DNA of 33,079 nt from CAZFIM01 sp964519615 (GTDB taxonomy: Bacteria > Chloroflexota > Dehalococcoidia > GIF9 > UBA5629). Positions 1-7,804 of this stretch are shown here, piece by piece; the stretch's first letter is position 1, and every line of letters begins with the position of its first letter. The notes below the pieces were generated by a model. It worked only from the letters and a program-made list of their open reading frames with translations, did not search any database and was not told the DNA's origin. The position numbers and the translations under genes are program-made. The stretch covers positions 1 to 33,079 of the forward strand of contig CAZFIM010000028.1 of the NCBI GenBank assembly GCA_964519615.1, in the 5' to 3' direction.

Positions 1-2
1 AA

Positions 3-458
3 ACAATCAATATAAAAGCTAAAGATATCGGTATCGCAAGTAGAGGTCTTTACTGGCAAATACCCGCCGGTCTTCTGCTGGGGGTTATTTTAGGAATCAT
101 AGAATACCGGATACTTCAACCTGAACCCATGATAAATCATCTGAGTATTAATGAAATATGGCTGCCCGTTTTAATTTTATTCGTAACCACGGGAATGGTT
201 GAAGAGCTCATATTCCGCGGCGTACTTCAGAAACTTGCGCAAGATGTAATGTCAGTATGGGGAATAGTATATATAAGCGCTCTATTCGCTATACTCCATG
301 TTGGATTTTATTCAGCTATCGATGTGGTTTTCGTATTCTTTGTGGCAATAACATTCGCGGCAATCGTAAAAAAGACAGGATCGATCACCGGAGTAATCAT
401 CGCTCATGGAATGACTAATACTGTTTTATTTGTACTCGGGCCCTTAATGTTAAGCTAA
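3..458 (+). CDS. CPBP family intramembrane metalloprotease (5' end outside window)
   Basis: This is the C-terminal part of a CAAX-protease/bacteriocin-processing (CPBP, Rce1-like) membrane protease. The frame is open from base 3, so the true start lies left of the window; the first ATG at 129 is internal. The three family motifs are visible: EELIFRG (the EExxxR glutamates and arginine), FAILH (FxxxH) and AHGMTN (HxxxN). These hold the catalytic glutamates and the metal or water-activating histidines. Hydrophobic segments surround each motif, as expected for an active site inside the membrane. Family members cleave prenylated or peptide substrates in the membrane, but the substrate here cannot be told. 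Its stop overlaps the stop of the convergent small gene at 450. Confidence 0.88.
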   Translation, partial: TINIKAKDIGIASRGLYWQIPAGLLLGVILGIIEYRILQPEPMINHLSINEIWLPVLILFVTTGMVEELIFRGVLQKLAQDVMSVWGIVYISALFAILHVGFYSAIDVVFVFFVAITFAAIVKKTGSITGVIIAHGMTNTVLFVLGPLMLS

Positions 459-692
459 AAACTCAGCTATTTTAAGGCCTACTATAACCACAAAGCCTAT
501 TAAAAGAGGTATAATACTGATGTTCAAAGATCGAGCCAGCAATTTCTGTCTGCTGCCCGAGCTTGCGCCAAGCAATTCCTTACTGGTAAGAAATCCGATG
601 AGTAGCAACGAGATAAAAATAGCAATACCCGTACCTACACTTGCTGCCGCAACTGTAGTTACAGTGCTCACCGCTACAACTGCTGTAATCAT
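450..692 (-). CDS. small two-helix membrane protein of unknown function
   Basis: This 80-residue hydrophobic protein has two predicted membrane spans, about residues 15-37 and 57-78, joined by a short basic, serine-rich loop (SGSRQKLLARS). A strong ribosome binding site (AGGAGGG) sits 7 bases before the ATG, which supports translation. I do not recognise a named family, although small proteins of this shape are familiar in Dehalococcoidia, next to CARDB-type genes. It is transcribed away from the CARDB-like gene at 758, so the two share a 65-base intergenic region and may be co-regulated. The function is unknown. Confidence 0.65.
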   Translation of the reverse strand: MITAVVAVSTVTTVAAASVGTGIAIFISLLLIGFLTSKELLGASSGSRQKLLARSLNISIIPLLIGFVVIVGLKIAEFLA

Positions 693-757
693 TACGCCCT
701 CCTATGTCTATGACACAATAAGATGCATAGCATGTAGTAATAAGCATAAGATATATT

Positions 758-1504
758 ATGAAGGTTGTCAATAGTAGTAATCATTGCTTGATAATAGAAC
801 ATTTCAATCGTAATATTAATATCATATTCGATTTTCGGCCGTTCTTTATTTATGTGTGTATATTTGTCTTTCTGCTTATTATCGTTTTCAGTGTTTATTA
901 CCTTTATCGTGAATTAAAAAAAGAAGAAAGACCGCTGGCAAATCCTGATCTTGCACTACCGGAAGCACACGAGGATAAAACACCTGAATGCTCAATATCG
1001 TCGGAGCACGTAATTATTCCGGAGAAAACCCCCGAAATATCCTTAAACAGTTTACTAGCCGGCACGTCCAGTACTGCCGGTAAACGAAATATTATTGCCA
1101 AACAATATCCCACGCTTTCAATGCAGAGCCTGAAGCGCAGCGATAACCTCTTTACTTATGCTAAAAAGCAATACCTAGATACCGGATACTCCGCAATAGA
1201 TTCATCTAACAAAAAGAGTGAGGTACAATACGGGCTATTACTGGATCCTCCCGCTGTTTTTCCCTGTGAAATGGTAAATATTTACATCAGTGTATACAGT
1301 ACGGCTCTACAGGACCGGTCTTGCAGGATAGACCTCAGCATTGACGGTCAACTATTATACACAGAAGATATGCACATTTTGCCTCATTGTAGTCGTATTG
1401 CGCGTTTTCCGATATATACTGCAAATCCGGGCGTATATAAAATTGAGGTAAACGGCGTTATCGCATTTTTACAAGTTTACAATACTAATGAGACTATAGC
1501 CTAG
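758..1504 (+). CDS. membrane-anchored protein with C-terminal CARDB-like domain
   Basis: This is a 248-residue protein. A polar N-terminus is followed by one strong membrane span at about residues 27-50 (FFIYVCIFVFLLIIVFSVYY), then a long acidic, proline- and serine-rich linker. A beta-rich C-terminal domain (about 160-245) has the CARDB pattern: VNIYISVYST, IDGQLLY, and a final PGVYKIEVNGV strand pair. CARDB is an immunoglobulin-like adhesion fold often displayed on cell surfaces, so an extracellular C-terminus is likely. The start is uncertain because no good ribosome site precedes 758. It ends 4 bases inside the convergent acyl-CoA ligase gene. The domain call is by pattern and is moderate. 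Confidence 0.6.
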   Translation: MKVVNSSNHCLIIEHFNRNINIIFDFRPFFIYVCIFVFLLIIVFSVYYLYRELKKEERPLANPDLALPEAHEDKTPECSISSEHVIIPEKTPEISLNSLLAGTSSTAGKRNIIAKQYPTLSMQSLKRSDNLFTYAKKQYLDTGYSAIDSSNKKSEVQYGLLLDPPAVFPCEMVNIYISVYSTALQDRSCRIDLSIDGQLLYTEDMHILPHCSRIARFPIYTANPGVYKIEVNGVIAFLQVYNTNETIA

Positions 1505-3066
1505 TGAACATGTCCTACCGGGTAATTGCAATACATTTCTCTTAGTTTCGGTTTTTCGATTTTTCCGGTGGGATTCCTGGGAACATCCGCAAGAATCGCA
1601 ATCCTCGGTCTTTTGTAACGCGGCATCCTTTCTGCACAAAACTGCAGTATCTGTTCTTGTGTTAATTCAGAACCCGGTTTAATTGCGACAACAGCAGCAA
1701 CGATTTCACCAAGCCGCTCATCCGGCAATCCGATCACGGCTACATCATAAATATCCGGATGAGTATGGAGCAAATCCTCTACCTCTACCGGATAAACGTT
1801 TTCACCACCTGCGATAATTACATCCTTCTTGCGGTCTACCAAAAAAATGAACCCATCCTCATCCTCCATACACATATCACCGGTATAAAGCCAGCCGTCT
1901 CTTAAGGTTTCAGCGGTCTTTTCAGGATTCTTATAGTACTCCTTCATGACCCCTCCACCTTTCACCAGCAGTTCGCCCACCTGTCCCGGTGTCACATCTT
2001 CGCTTTTTTCATTTACAATACGTGTCTGCCAATTTAATCCCGCTTGTCCGATCGCCCCCACCTTATGTTCATTGCCAATACCGAGATGAACGCATCCCGG
2101 TCCCGATGCCTCCGTCAATCCGTAATTTGTATCGTAATACATCTCCGGAAAGTACTGCTTCCAGCGTCTCACCAGATTCGGCGGAACCGGCTGAGCTCCT
2201 ATATGCATCAACCTCCAACAACTCAAATCATAATCATTCTTGTTAAGTACTCCGCTATCCATAGCGTGCAGAATATCATAGGCCCACGGCACCAGTAACC
2301 ACACGATAGTTCCTCTTTCCTCATGAACAGCTTGAAAGATTATTTCCGGGCTGACTTTTTTCAGCAGTGTTGCTTTGCTTCCTGAAATCAAACTGCCGAA
2401 CCAGTGCATCTTAGCGCCGGCATGATAAAGAGGCGGAATACAAATAAAATTATCCCCTTTACTTTGAAAATGATGAGCATGCTCCGTAATTGCGGCTATC
2501 TCCATATTGGAGTGAGAAAGCAATATGGGTTTTGGAGCACCCGTAGTACCCGATGTGAAATAAAGACCATACTCATCACCACTGTGTAATTCCACAGGCG
2601 TATAATCCAGCGTGGATTCTACAATGACCTCTTCCAATGCTTCCCATCCATCGGGCACGCTGCCACCGGAAACAATGTAATCCTTAATTGTGGGCAAATC
2701 TTCTTTAATCCCTTTAACACGATCTATAAACTCACTATCCATGATCATGATTTTAGCTTCGCTTATTCGTGCACAATACCTGATATCCTTAGCATCGAAC
2801 CGGTAATTAAGAGGTGCAATCCATGCTCCCGTTCTGACAACACCGAAATAGGTTTCAAGCCAATTAATTGAATTTCGCATGAGGTGGAGAACTTTATCTC
2901 CCTTTTTTATTCCTCTTGTCTGCAGTGCATGTGTGACCCGAATTGAACGTTCATATAACTCTTTCCACGTTATTTCCTTTCGCTCCTCTGCTCCACTCCT
3001 CTCCACCAGCGCAATTTCATCGGCAAACATGCTGGCATTTCTGTCCAGCATATCAACAATGGTCAT
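1501..3066 (-). CDS. AMP-dependent acyl-CoA synthetase/ligase
   Basis: This 521-residue enzyme is of the ANL (acyl/aryl-CoA synthetase, NRPS adenylation, luciferase) superfamily. It activates a carboxylic acid with ATP to an acyl-adenylate and then forms the CoA thioester in the cytoplasm. Visible motifs are the phosphate loop TSGTTGAPKP (171-180), the adenine-binding YGLTEASG, the hinge stretch YTGD followed by DRKKDVIIAGGENVYP, and the catalytic lysine in NPTGKIEK (about K502). The length is typical. A GGGAGG ribosome site precedes the ATG. The closest general resemblance is to long- or medium-chain fatty acid, crotonobetaine or aryl-CoA ligases, and the sequence alone does not settle the substrate. 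No other fatty-acid genes are adjacent. Confidence 0.92.
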   Translation of the reverse strand: MTIVDMLDRNASMFADEIALVERSGAEERKEITWKELYERSIRVTHALQTRGIKKGDKVLHLMRNSINWLETYFGVVRTGAWIAPLNYRFDAKDIRYCARISEAKIMIMDSEFIDRVKGIKEDLPTIKDYIVSGGSVPDGWEALEEVIVESTLDYTPVELHSGDEYGLYFTSGTTGAPKPILLSHSNMEIAAITEHAHHFQSKGDNFICIPPLYHAGAKMHWFGSLISGSKATLLKKVSPEIIFQAVHEERGTIVWLLVPWAYDILHAMDSGVLNKNDYDLSCWRLMHIGAQPVPPNLVRRWKQYFPEMYYDTNYGLTEASGPGCVHLGIGNEHKVGAIGQAGLNWQTRIVNEKSEDVTPGQVGELLVKGGGVMKEYYKNPEKTAETLRDGWLYTGDMCMEDEDGFIFLVDRKKDVIIAGGENVYPVEVEDLLHTHPDIYDVAVIGLPDERLGEIVAAVVAIKPGSELTQEQILQFCAERMPRYKRPRIAILADVPRNPTGKIEKPKLREMYCNYPVGHVH

Positions 3067-3145
3067 TAAATGCCTCCCGTTGAATGTAAAATATGTTACT
3101 TATATAAATAATTTTATAGGTACTAGACGCCACTATGCACATCTT

Positions 3146-3478
3146 CTATTTGACTTCCCCGTCGCTCTCACCTTCCTCACTGGACCAATCCTGCATGATC
3201 TTTTTTATTCTTTCCGCAAGACGGGGATTTGTGCGCAGCCTATTAATAAAGACCGGACAGCCTTCCAATATTGAATTCTGCGCAGCAGAAGCCATACCCG
3301 CTATAAATTGTTTGCTGCCCTGGTCCATTGAACCGGGAATACTCATGCCCGATATAGAGGATTCAAGTTGCCTTTGCAAATCCTCTTCAGAAAATCTCAT
3401 AGGGAGAACACATGCTTTATACCAGGGACAGGACTTGCACTGTACCAGAGACTGCGCTTCATCCAAAATATCGCTCAT
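3146..3478 (-). CDS. small cysteine-motif protein of unknown function
   Basis: This 110-residue soluble protein has an N-terminal cysteine cluster C14-x2-C17-x5-C23 and a fourth cysteine at 74 (EGCPVFINRLR). Together these could bind zinc or an iron-sulfur cluster. The middle is glycine-, serine- and methionine-rich and the C-terminus is helical and acidic (IMQDWSSEEGE). A GAGG ribosome site precedes the ATG, and a TATAAT box lies about 45 bases upstream of the gene on the minus strand. I recall similar small proteins in Dehalococcoidia but no function. It is read away from the PPC gene at 3600. Confidence 0.7.
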   Translation of the reverse strand: MSDILDEAQSLVQCKSCPWYKACVLPMRFSEEDLQRQLESSISGMSIPGSMDQGSKQFIAGMASAAQNSILEGCPVFINRLRTNPRLAERIKKIMQDWSSEEGESDGEVK

Positions 3479-3592
3479 AATCGCCTCACTATATTACTTA
3501 CCCTGTTATGCACGTGTAATTATACAACGCCCACACTCAAATAAAAAATCTTCTTCAATTCATTTATTGGTGTACCTGTAACCATGACTCTT

Positions 3593-3601
3593 TGATATAA
3601 T
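3593..3601 (+). promoter_or_regulatory. extended -10 promoter element overlapping the first ATG of the PPC gene
   Basis: TGATATAAT is an exact extended -10 (TGnTATAAT). Its last two bases are the A and T of the first ATG of the downstream gene. If this promoter is used, transcription starts near 3608 and that ATG is not in the message. No convincing -35 is seen. Confidence 0.5.
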
Positions 3602-4046
3602 GAGTTACATAACGCATTTCGACAAAGGTGCTGCAAGATTGCTAAAAAAAATTCACGTGTTCAGAATAAAGCCCGGACTTGAGCTTCTGACAGAAATAGG
3701 TAAATATTGCCAGAAACATAATGTATATTCGGGAATTGTTCTGGGCATCATAGGCTCTCTTAACAATGCTTCTCTTGCTTATATAAAAGAGCTTCCCGGA
3801 AAGTACGAAACGTATAATTACCAGGGCCCTCTTGAAATAGTGGCTGCGCAGGGCTCTATTGCTCTTAAAAACGATTCGACAATATTACATATTCATATCC
3901 ACATTGCCTCGCCCGATGGTTGTTACGGCGGACATTTAAATGCTGCAAATGTTTTTTCAACTGCGGAAGTAAGTATTGGCGAACTGGATTTCCAGTTAAC
4001 CCGAGAAGAGGATAGCTACACAGGGCTTAATGAACTTACTTATTGA
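3600..4046 (+). CDS. PPC/DUF296 domain DNA-binding-type protein
   Basis: This 148-residue protein is made almost wholly of one PPC (plants and prokaryotes conserved, DUF296) domain. The family hallmark is the histidine-rich metal site in the strand ILHIHIHIASPDG, followed by GGHL and then STAEVSIGELDF. Bacterial members are trimers of unclear role and are often guessed to bind DNA or a ligand. The domain proper begins near KKIHVFRIKPG. The ATG at 3600 lies inside an extended -10 box and has no ribosome site. A TTG at 3639 is preceded by AAAGGTG at good spacing and gives a start MLKKIHVFRIKPG, so the true protein may be 135 residues. The gene stands alone. Confidence 0.85.
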   Translation: MSYITHFDKGAARLLKKIHVFRIKPGLELLTEIGKYCQKHNVYSGIVLGIIGSLNNASLAYIKELPGKYETYNYQGPLEIVAAQGSIALKNDSTILHIHIHIASPDGCYGGHLNAANVFSTAEVSIGELDFQLTREEDSYTGLNELTY

Positions 4047-4093
4047 TATTTTATTATTCAAGCCTATCGCAAATAAAGCAAAATACCCGTTTG

Positions 4094-4113
4094 AAAATAG
4101 CAACATCTTGCTA
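4094..4113 (-). terminator. probable intrinsic terminator of aroF
   Basis: On the minus strand, immediately after the aroF stop, TAGCAA-GATG-TTGCTA forms a 6-bp stem with a 4-base loop followed by TTTTC. The stem is short and the T-run modest, so this is a weak candidate. Confidence 0.4.
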
Positions 4114-4117
4114 CACC

Positions 4118-5134
4118 CTAAATATATCTGCCGACTGCTTCCGCTATAATTCGCAGTTCGCCCATTAATCTGGTGAAATCTGAAGGCGTCAGCGATTGCA
4201 GACCGTCTACAAGAGCTTCTTTAGGATTAGGATGAACTTCAATTAATAAACCATCGGCCCCTGCCGCCAGAGCGGCTTTCGCAATAGAAGAAACCAGAGC
4301 ATGATGGCCTGCTGCATGACTGGGATCCACTATTATTGGTAGATGTGATGACCGCTTTATTACGGCTATCGATGATATATCAAGGGAAAATCTGATACTG
4401 TCCTCGAAGGTTCTGATCCCTCGCTCGCATAATACTACTTTATCATTGCCGCCAGCCAGTATATAATCCGCTGCAGTAAGCCACTCCGCCACAGTTGATG
4501 ATAAGCCCCTTTTCAAAATTACAGGCGATTTATACTTGCCCAACTCGGTAAGCAATGCAAAATTCTGCATATTTCTGGCGCCGACTTGAAGAACATCAGC
4601 ATACCCGGCAACAAGTTCAACATCATGAGGATCAACAACTTCCGTTACGACCGGAATATGGAATTTATCTCTGGCTCTTTTCAAAAGCTCCAGTCCTTTT
4701 TCTTCAAGTCCCTGAAAGCTGAAAGGTGATGTACGCGGTTTAAATGCACCGCCTCTGGCGATTAAAGCGCCAGCAGTTTTCACAATCTGAAGAGCTTCCA
4801 TAATCTGCTCTTCACTTTCAATAGCACATGGACCTGCCATTATAATAAAACGTTGGGCTCCTATTTCTACTCCTGCTAAAGAAACAATTGAATTCTCTTT
4901 TTTGAACTCACGTGACGCCAGCTTATATGGCTTCATAATGCGGGTAACATGCTCAACAGCAGGCAGCACAGCAAATGCATCAGTCGGCACCTGTCCTGTA
5001 GAACTACCTAATATAGCTACAACTACTTTATCGGTACCCAAATTTAACTGAACACCAAGACCAAAAGACTTAGCACGTTGTACAACAACATCAATTTCCT
5101 CAGGAGTAACGCCGGACTTCATCTCTACAATCAT
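4118..5134 (-). CDS. aroF: 3-deoxy-7-phosphoheptulonate (DAHP) synthase, type I beta
   Basis: The enzyme condenses phosphoenolpyruvate with erythrose 4-phosphate, the first step of the shikimate pathway to aromatic amino acids. Residues 1-70 form a ferredoxin-like regulatory domain (MIVEMKSGVTPEEIDVVVQR), as in the Thermotoga-type enzyme, where it gives tyrosine or phenylalanine feedback inhibition. The catalytic TIM barrel follows. Visible motifs are GPCAIES with the metal-ligand cysteine C103, KPRTSPFSFQG, the LQVGARNMQN stretch, LKRG, and DPSHAAGHH with a metal-binding histidine. The length of 338 is normal. A promoter is visible upstream at 5174-5201. The gene is monocistronic and no other aro genes are nearby. 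The ribosome site is poor. Confidence 0.95.
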   Translation of the reverse strand: MIVEMKSGVTPEEIDVVVQRAKSFGLGVQLNLGTDKVVVAILGSSTGQVPTDAFAVLPAVEHVTRIMKPYKLASREFKKENSIVSLAGVEIGAQRFIIMAGPCAIESEEQIMEALQIVKTAGALIARGGAFKPRTSPFSFQGLEEKGLELLKRARDKFHIPVVTEVVDPHDVELVAGYADVLQVGARNMQNFALLTELGKYKSPVILKRGLSSTVAEWLTAADYILAGGNDKVVLCERGIRTFEDSIRFSLDISSIAVIKRSSHLPIIVDPSHAAGHHALVSSIAKAALAAGADGLLIEVHPNPKEALVDGLQSLTPSDFTRLMGELRIIAEAVGRYI

Positions 5135-5173
5135 TTCACTACCAACCTATGTGTTATCGTAAACCGATACTAT

Positions 5174-5201
5174 AGTATAATTATCTTCGAATGCAAGTCA
5201 A
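5174..5201 (-). promoter_or_regulatory. sigma-70-type promoter of aroF
   Basis: Read on the minus strand, TTGACT (5201-5196) is followed by 16 bases and then TATACT (5079 side of the gap, 5179-5174). It sits about 40 bases before the aroF ATG. Confidence 0.6.
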
Positions 5202-5282
5202 CGCAACGAGAAAAACCATTAATGCTTTCTTGCGATTCGCACTACAAATAATCTTATTACATATTATCAAACTTGTATTCGT

Positions 5283-5311
5283 TTGACACTTAATATGGCC
5301 CGTGCTACCAT
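5283..5311 (+). promoter_or_regulatory. sigma-70-type promoter before the small gene at 5413
   Basis: A perfect -35 TTGACA (5283-5288) and a 17-base spacer lead to TACCAT (5306-5311), a 4 of 6 match to the -10. It would give a leader of about 95 bases containing the inverted repeat at 5365-5385. It may drive the first gene of the metallocluster group. Confidence 0.5.
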
Positions 5312-5364
5312 AATTATGGACATATGCTAATAATTATTTTTAGAGCCGATTGCACAAGCACTAA

Positions 5365-5385
5365 CGCATATGGTGCGGATATGCG
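5365..5385 (+). repeat. inverted repeat in the leader of the 5413 gene
   Basis: CGCATAT-GGTGCGG-ATATGCG is a perfect 7-bp inverted repeat with a 7-base loop. It lies 28 bases before the start codon at 5413. No T-run follows, so it is not a terminator. It could be an operator or an RNA hairpin. Confidence 0.5.
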
Positions 5386-5412
5386 CAACCTTGACAACAG
5401 GGAACTTTTCTA

Positions 5413-5658
5413 ATGCCAACAGCAAAACAGCCTGAGCAAGATGAATCAAAGCTTATTTCCAGTGGATGGAAAATGGCTACTGTAAGCAGCGGCGAACATT
5501 TACGCAGGACAATACTGATGTACGGAGAACTGGGATTGCAAACGAAACTCGTTAAGGTAGACCCCACCACACTGGAGCAATGTACCGCATGTTATCGCAT
5601 AATAGATGAGCCATTATATAAAATATATACCCGTACGGGATTAACTAATTCAGTTTAA
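5413..5658 (+). CDS. small hypothetical protein at the head of the metallocluster group
   Basis: This 81-residue protein has a polar N-terminus, then a compact domain (WKMATVSSGEHLRRTILMYG, VKVDPTTLEQCTACY) and a C-terminus resembling a short beta strand (EPLYKIYTRTG). The pair C58/C61 (EQCTACY) is a CxxC that could bind metal or act in redox chemistry. A -35/-10 pair lies 100 bases upstream and a weak AGGGAA ribosome site 7 bases upstream. I do not recognise a named family. I recall similar small proteins beside NifX- and Mrp-type genes in related bacteria, which suggests an accessory role. The opposite-strand reading in this stretch looks like a shadow. Confidence 0.6.
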   Translation: MPTAKQPEQDESKLISSGWKMATVSSGEHLRRTILMYGELGLQTKLVKVDPTTLEQCTACYRIIDEPLYKIYTRTGLTNSV

Positions 5659-5993
5659 CGGAAACGATAGAAAGATAGTATAATAACATTGTTACTGTGG
5701 TAATATTAAGTCATGTAATACTTGGTTCTGAATTCTGAATTAATTCCTCTTGCTGCTGAGTTCCAAACGTTTACAGCACCTTAATAAAACAGTTCACGAA
5801 ACTGCATATAGTAGCAACCTAATATATAATAGCCCGCATGCCGTTTAATCAGGCAGGCCATAATCTGTTACAATAGGCAGATAATATTTAGTCATATATA
5901 AATGACTCATAATATACCGTAGAGCAATCGTATTACACTGGCAAAAGTATATACGGTTAAAGCAACGGCGAAGTATCGAGGAAATCAGCTACC
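5659..5993. other. AT-rich intergenic stretch
   Basis: No coding frame is convincing in these 335 bases. They contain a perfect AGTCAT-ATATAA-ATGACT inverted repeat at 5890-5907 and several A/T-rich boxes resembling -10 elements, including TTACAAT near 5868. These are the likely promoter and operator sequences of the gene at 5994. Nothing else was recognised. Confidence 0.5.
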
Positions 5994-6284
5994 ATGAAAG
6001 AAATCGAACTTGAACCAAAGTATTCTACTTTCGAACTACCGGGACACTGCTTGAAATGCCTGGCAGAACATGAGTATGAAACATGTTTGCGTACTCTTTT
6101 GCGGGGAGAGCTGGATGATACCGAGACTATCGAGAAATTCGAAGCAATGCTTTCGTTGTTAAAGTCAGCAGACCTCAAAGCACTTCGCGATCAAACAGAG
6201 GCACAGCTTGCAGATGGTAAAAAAGTTAAACTGGTAATTCATCATGACAAGGATTCTATTTTTTATGAGGTGAAATCATATTAG
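5994..6284 (+). CDS. small hypothetical protein with N-terminal CxxC
   Basis: This 96-residue acidic protein has ELPGHCLKCLAEHEYETC near the N-terminus (a C-x2-C plus a third cysteine), a helical middle (EKFEAMLSLLKSADLKALRDQ), and a final strand KVKLVIHHDKDSIFYEV. A GAGGAAA ribosome site lies about 10 bases before the ATG. The gene lies between the 81-residue protein and the NifX-like gene on the same strand, so a role in the same metal-handling module is inferred. The family is not recognised. Confidence 0.65.
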   Translation: MKEIELEPKYSTFELPGHCLKCLAEHEYETCLRTLLRGELDDTETIEKFEAMLSLLKSADLKALRDQTEAQLADGKKVKLVIHHDKDSIFYEVKSY

Positions 6285-6409
6285 TCGTACATATTATTCG
6301 CAGTCTCGGATAGAAAATACGTAATCTGCCAATATTAGTACTACTAAAAACAAATAACCGGTTATATCCGGGAAAATTTACATCAATAAATATGACGGGG
6401 AGGATTAAT

Positions 6410-6748
6410 ATGAGATATGCAATCCCAGTGAATGACGGAATATTGTCACCGCACTTTGGGCACTGTGCGCAGTTTGCTCTTTTTGATGTTGATGAAAGCA
6501 GCAAAAAGATTACAGCAAAAACCATGGTAGATTCGCCCGGCCATACCCCCGGTGTACTGCCGGGTTGGCTTGCTGAACAAGGTGCTTCGGCAATCATTGC
6601 CGGAGGGATGGGGTCACGCGCAGTTGCGCTCTTTGATGAGAATAATATTCAGGTAATCATGGGAGCACCACAGATGCGTGCAGAAGATGTACTTATGCAA
6701 TATCTTCAGGGCACTCTGAAACTTGGTGAAAATGTATGCGACCACTAA
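6410..6748 (+). CDS. NifX/NafY-type dinitrogenase iron-molybdenum cofactor biosynthesis domain protein
   Basis: This 112-residue protein is a single Nitro_FeMo-Co domain (RNase H-like fold). Members carry or insert metal clusters such as FeMo-co precursors, but many occur in organisms without nitrogenase and have unknown clients. The start MRYAIPVNDG and the stretch SPHFGHCAQFALFDVD are typical, and H15, H18 and C19 are likely cluster ligands. A terminal CDH adds one more cysteine-histidine pair. GGGGAGG at 6397-6403 fixes the ATG at 6410; an upstream in-frame ATG at 6392 lacks a ribosome site. Thirty bases separate it from the Mrp ATPase gene. No nif structural genes are in the window. Confidence 0.85.
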   Translation: MRYAIPVNDGILSPHFGHCAQFALFDVDESSKKITAKTMVDSPGHTPGVLPGWLAEQGASAIIAGGMGSRAVALFDENNIQVIMGAPQMRAEDVLMQYLQGTLKLGENVCDH

Positions 6749-6778
6749 TATTATAGAAACCAGGAGGGATAAAACGGG

Positions 6779-7783
6779 ATGACAACAGAAAATCTTGTGA
6801 GAGAGGAATTAGATAAAATTCTGGTACCGGGCGCTATGCGCAGCCCTATTGACTTAAATTTGATAAAAACCATCGAAATTACCTCCGACAAAATTGAAAT
6901 TAATATTGCCGCTGCCGCACTCAACGATGACACGCAAGCATGGTTAAAAAATAAGATTACTGAGACGATACAGCAACTTCCTGATACAGGTCAGATATCC
7001 GTGACATTTACGGAAGCAACCCCGAAAGATGTCAATAACGTAAAAAATGTTGTGGCCGTTATGAGCGGAAAAGGTGGTGTAGGCAAATCTCTGGTAAGTT
7101 CACTTCTGGGCATCGCTCTATCAATAAACAACATGCAAGCAGGCATATTGGATGCAGATATTACGGGGCCGAGCATTCCCAAGATGTTCGGACTGGGTCG
7201 TGCCAGACCGAGCGGTAGCAATAACGGCATTATACCTGTTTTATCGAAAACTGGTATTAGCATTATGTCCATCAATTTGGTCCTCGAAAATGAAGATGAT
7301 GCCGTTATATGGCGTGGGCCGTTAATTGGCAAAGCAATTCAGCAATTTTGGCAGGATACTCTCTGGGGTAATCTTGATTGTCTTATTGTTGATTTGCCCC
7401 CCGGTACGGCAGATGCCCCCCTTACTGTGATCCAATCATTACCGGTAAATGGAGTCATTCTCGTATTCAGCCCACAGGAACTTGCTGCTATGGTTGTGAG
7501 GAAAGCTGTAAACATGACTAAACAGATGAATGTACCTATACTCGGCGTTGTCGAGAATATGAGTTATTTCGTTTTGCCGGACAGCGGTAAGAAAATGGAA
7601 ATTTTTGGTAAGAGCCGCGGTCTTGAAATGGCCGAACTAACCGGTTCTCCTTTATTTGCACAATTGCCCATAGACCCGCAGCTGGCGCAACTATGTGACG
7701 ATGGAAAAATAGAAAAATACAGGTCGTCGGACTTTGAAAAATTAAGTAAAAGCTTTATTTCTACTTTGAAAAGCGGCGCCTAA
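6779..7783 (+). CDS. Mrp/NBP35-family P-loop ATPase, iron-sulfur cluster carrier-like, lacking CPxC
   Basis: This 334-residue protein has an N-terminal MIP18/DUF59-like domain (1-80) and a ParA/MinD-type ATPase domain. The deviant Walker A SGKGGVGKS is at 96-104. DADITGPSIPKMFGL, WRGP and VDLPPGTAD (204-212) follow the Mrp/ApbC pattern closely. Family members hold a bridging [4Fe-4S] cluster at the dimer interface through CPxC and hand it to target proteins. Here the expected CPxC site reads LPDS (266-269, after ENMSYFV), so the usual ligands are absent. C201 and C306 are the only cysteines noted. AGGAGGG precedes the ATG by 10 bases. Its neighbours are NifX-like, IscU-like and HoxU-like genes, consistent with metallocluster assembly. 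Confidence 0.9.
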   Translation: MTTENLVREELDKILVPGAMRSPIDLNLIKTIEITSDKIEINIAAAALNDDTQAWLKNKITETIQQLPDTGQISVTFTEATPKDVNNVKNVVAVMSGKGGVGKSLVSSLLGIALSINNMQAGILDADITGPSIPKMFGLGRARPSGSNNGIIPVLSKTGISIMSINLVLENEDDAVIWRGPLIGKAIQQFWQDTLWGNLDCLIVDLPPGTADAPLTVIQSLPVNGVILVFSPQELAAMVVRKAVNMTKQMNVPILGVVENMSYFVLPDSGKKMEIFGKSRGLEMAELTGSPLFAQLPIDPQLAQLCDDGKIEKYRSSDFEKLSKSFISTLKSGA

Positions 7784-7804
7784 TAAATAAGCGAGTTCAC
7801 AATA

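Noticed and set aside
520..774. + strand frame of 84 codons opposite the small membrane protein gene
   Set aside because: It is the shadow of 450-692, which has a strong ribosome site and membrane-helix pattern; this frame has neither.
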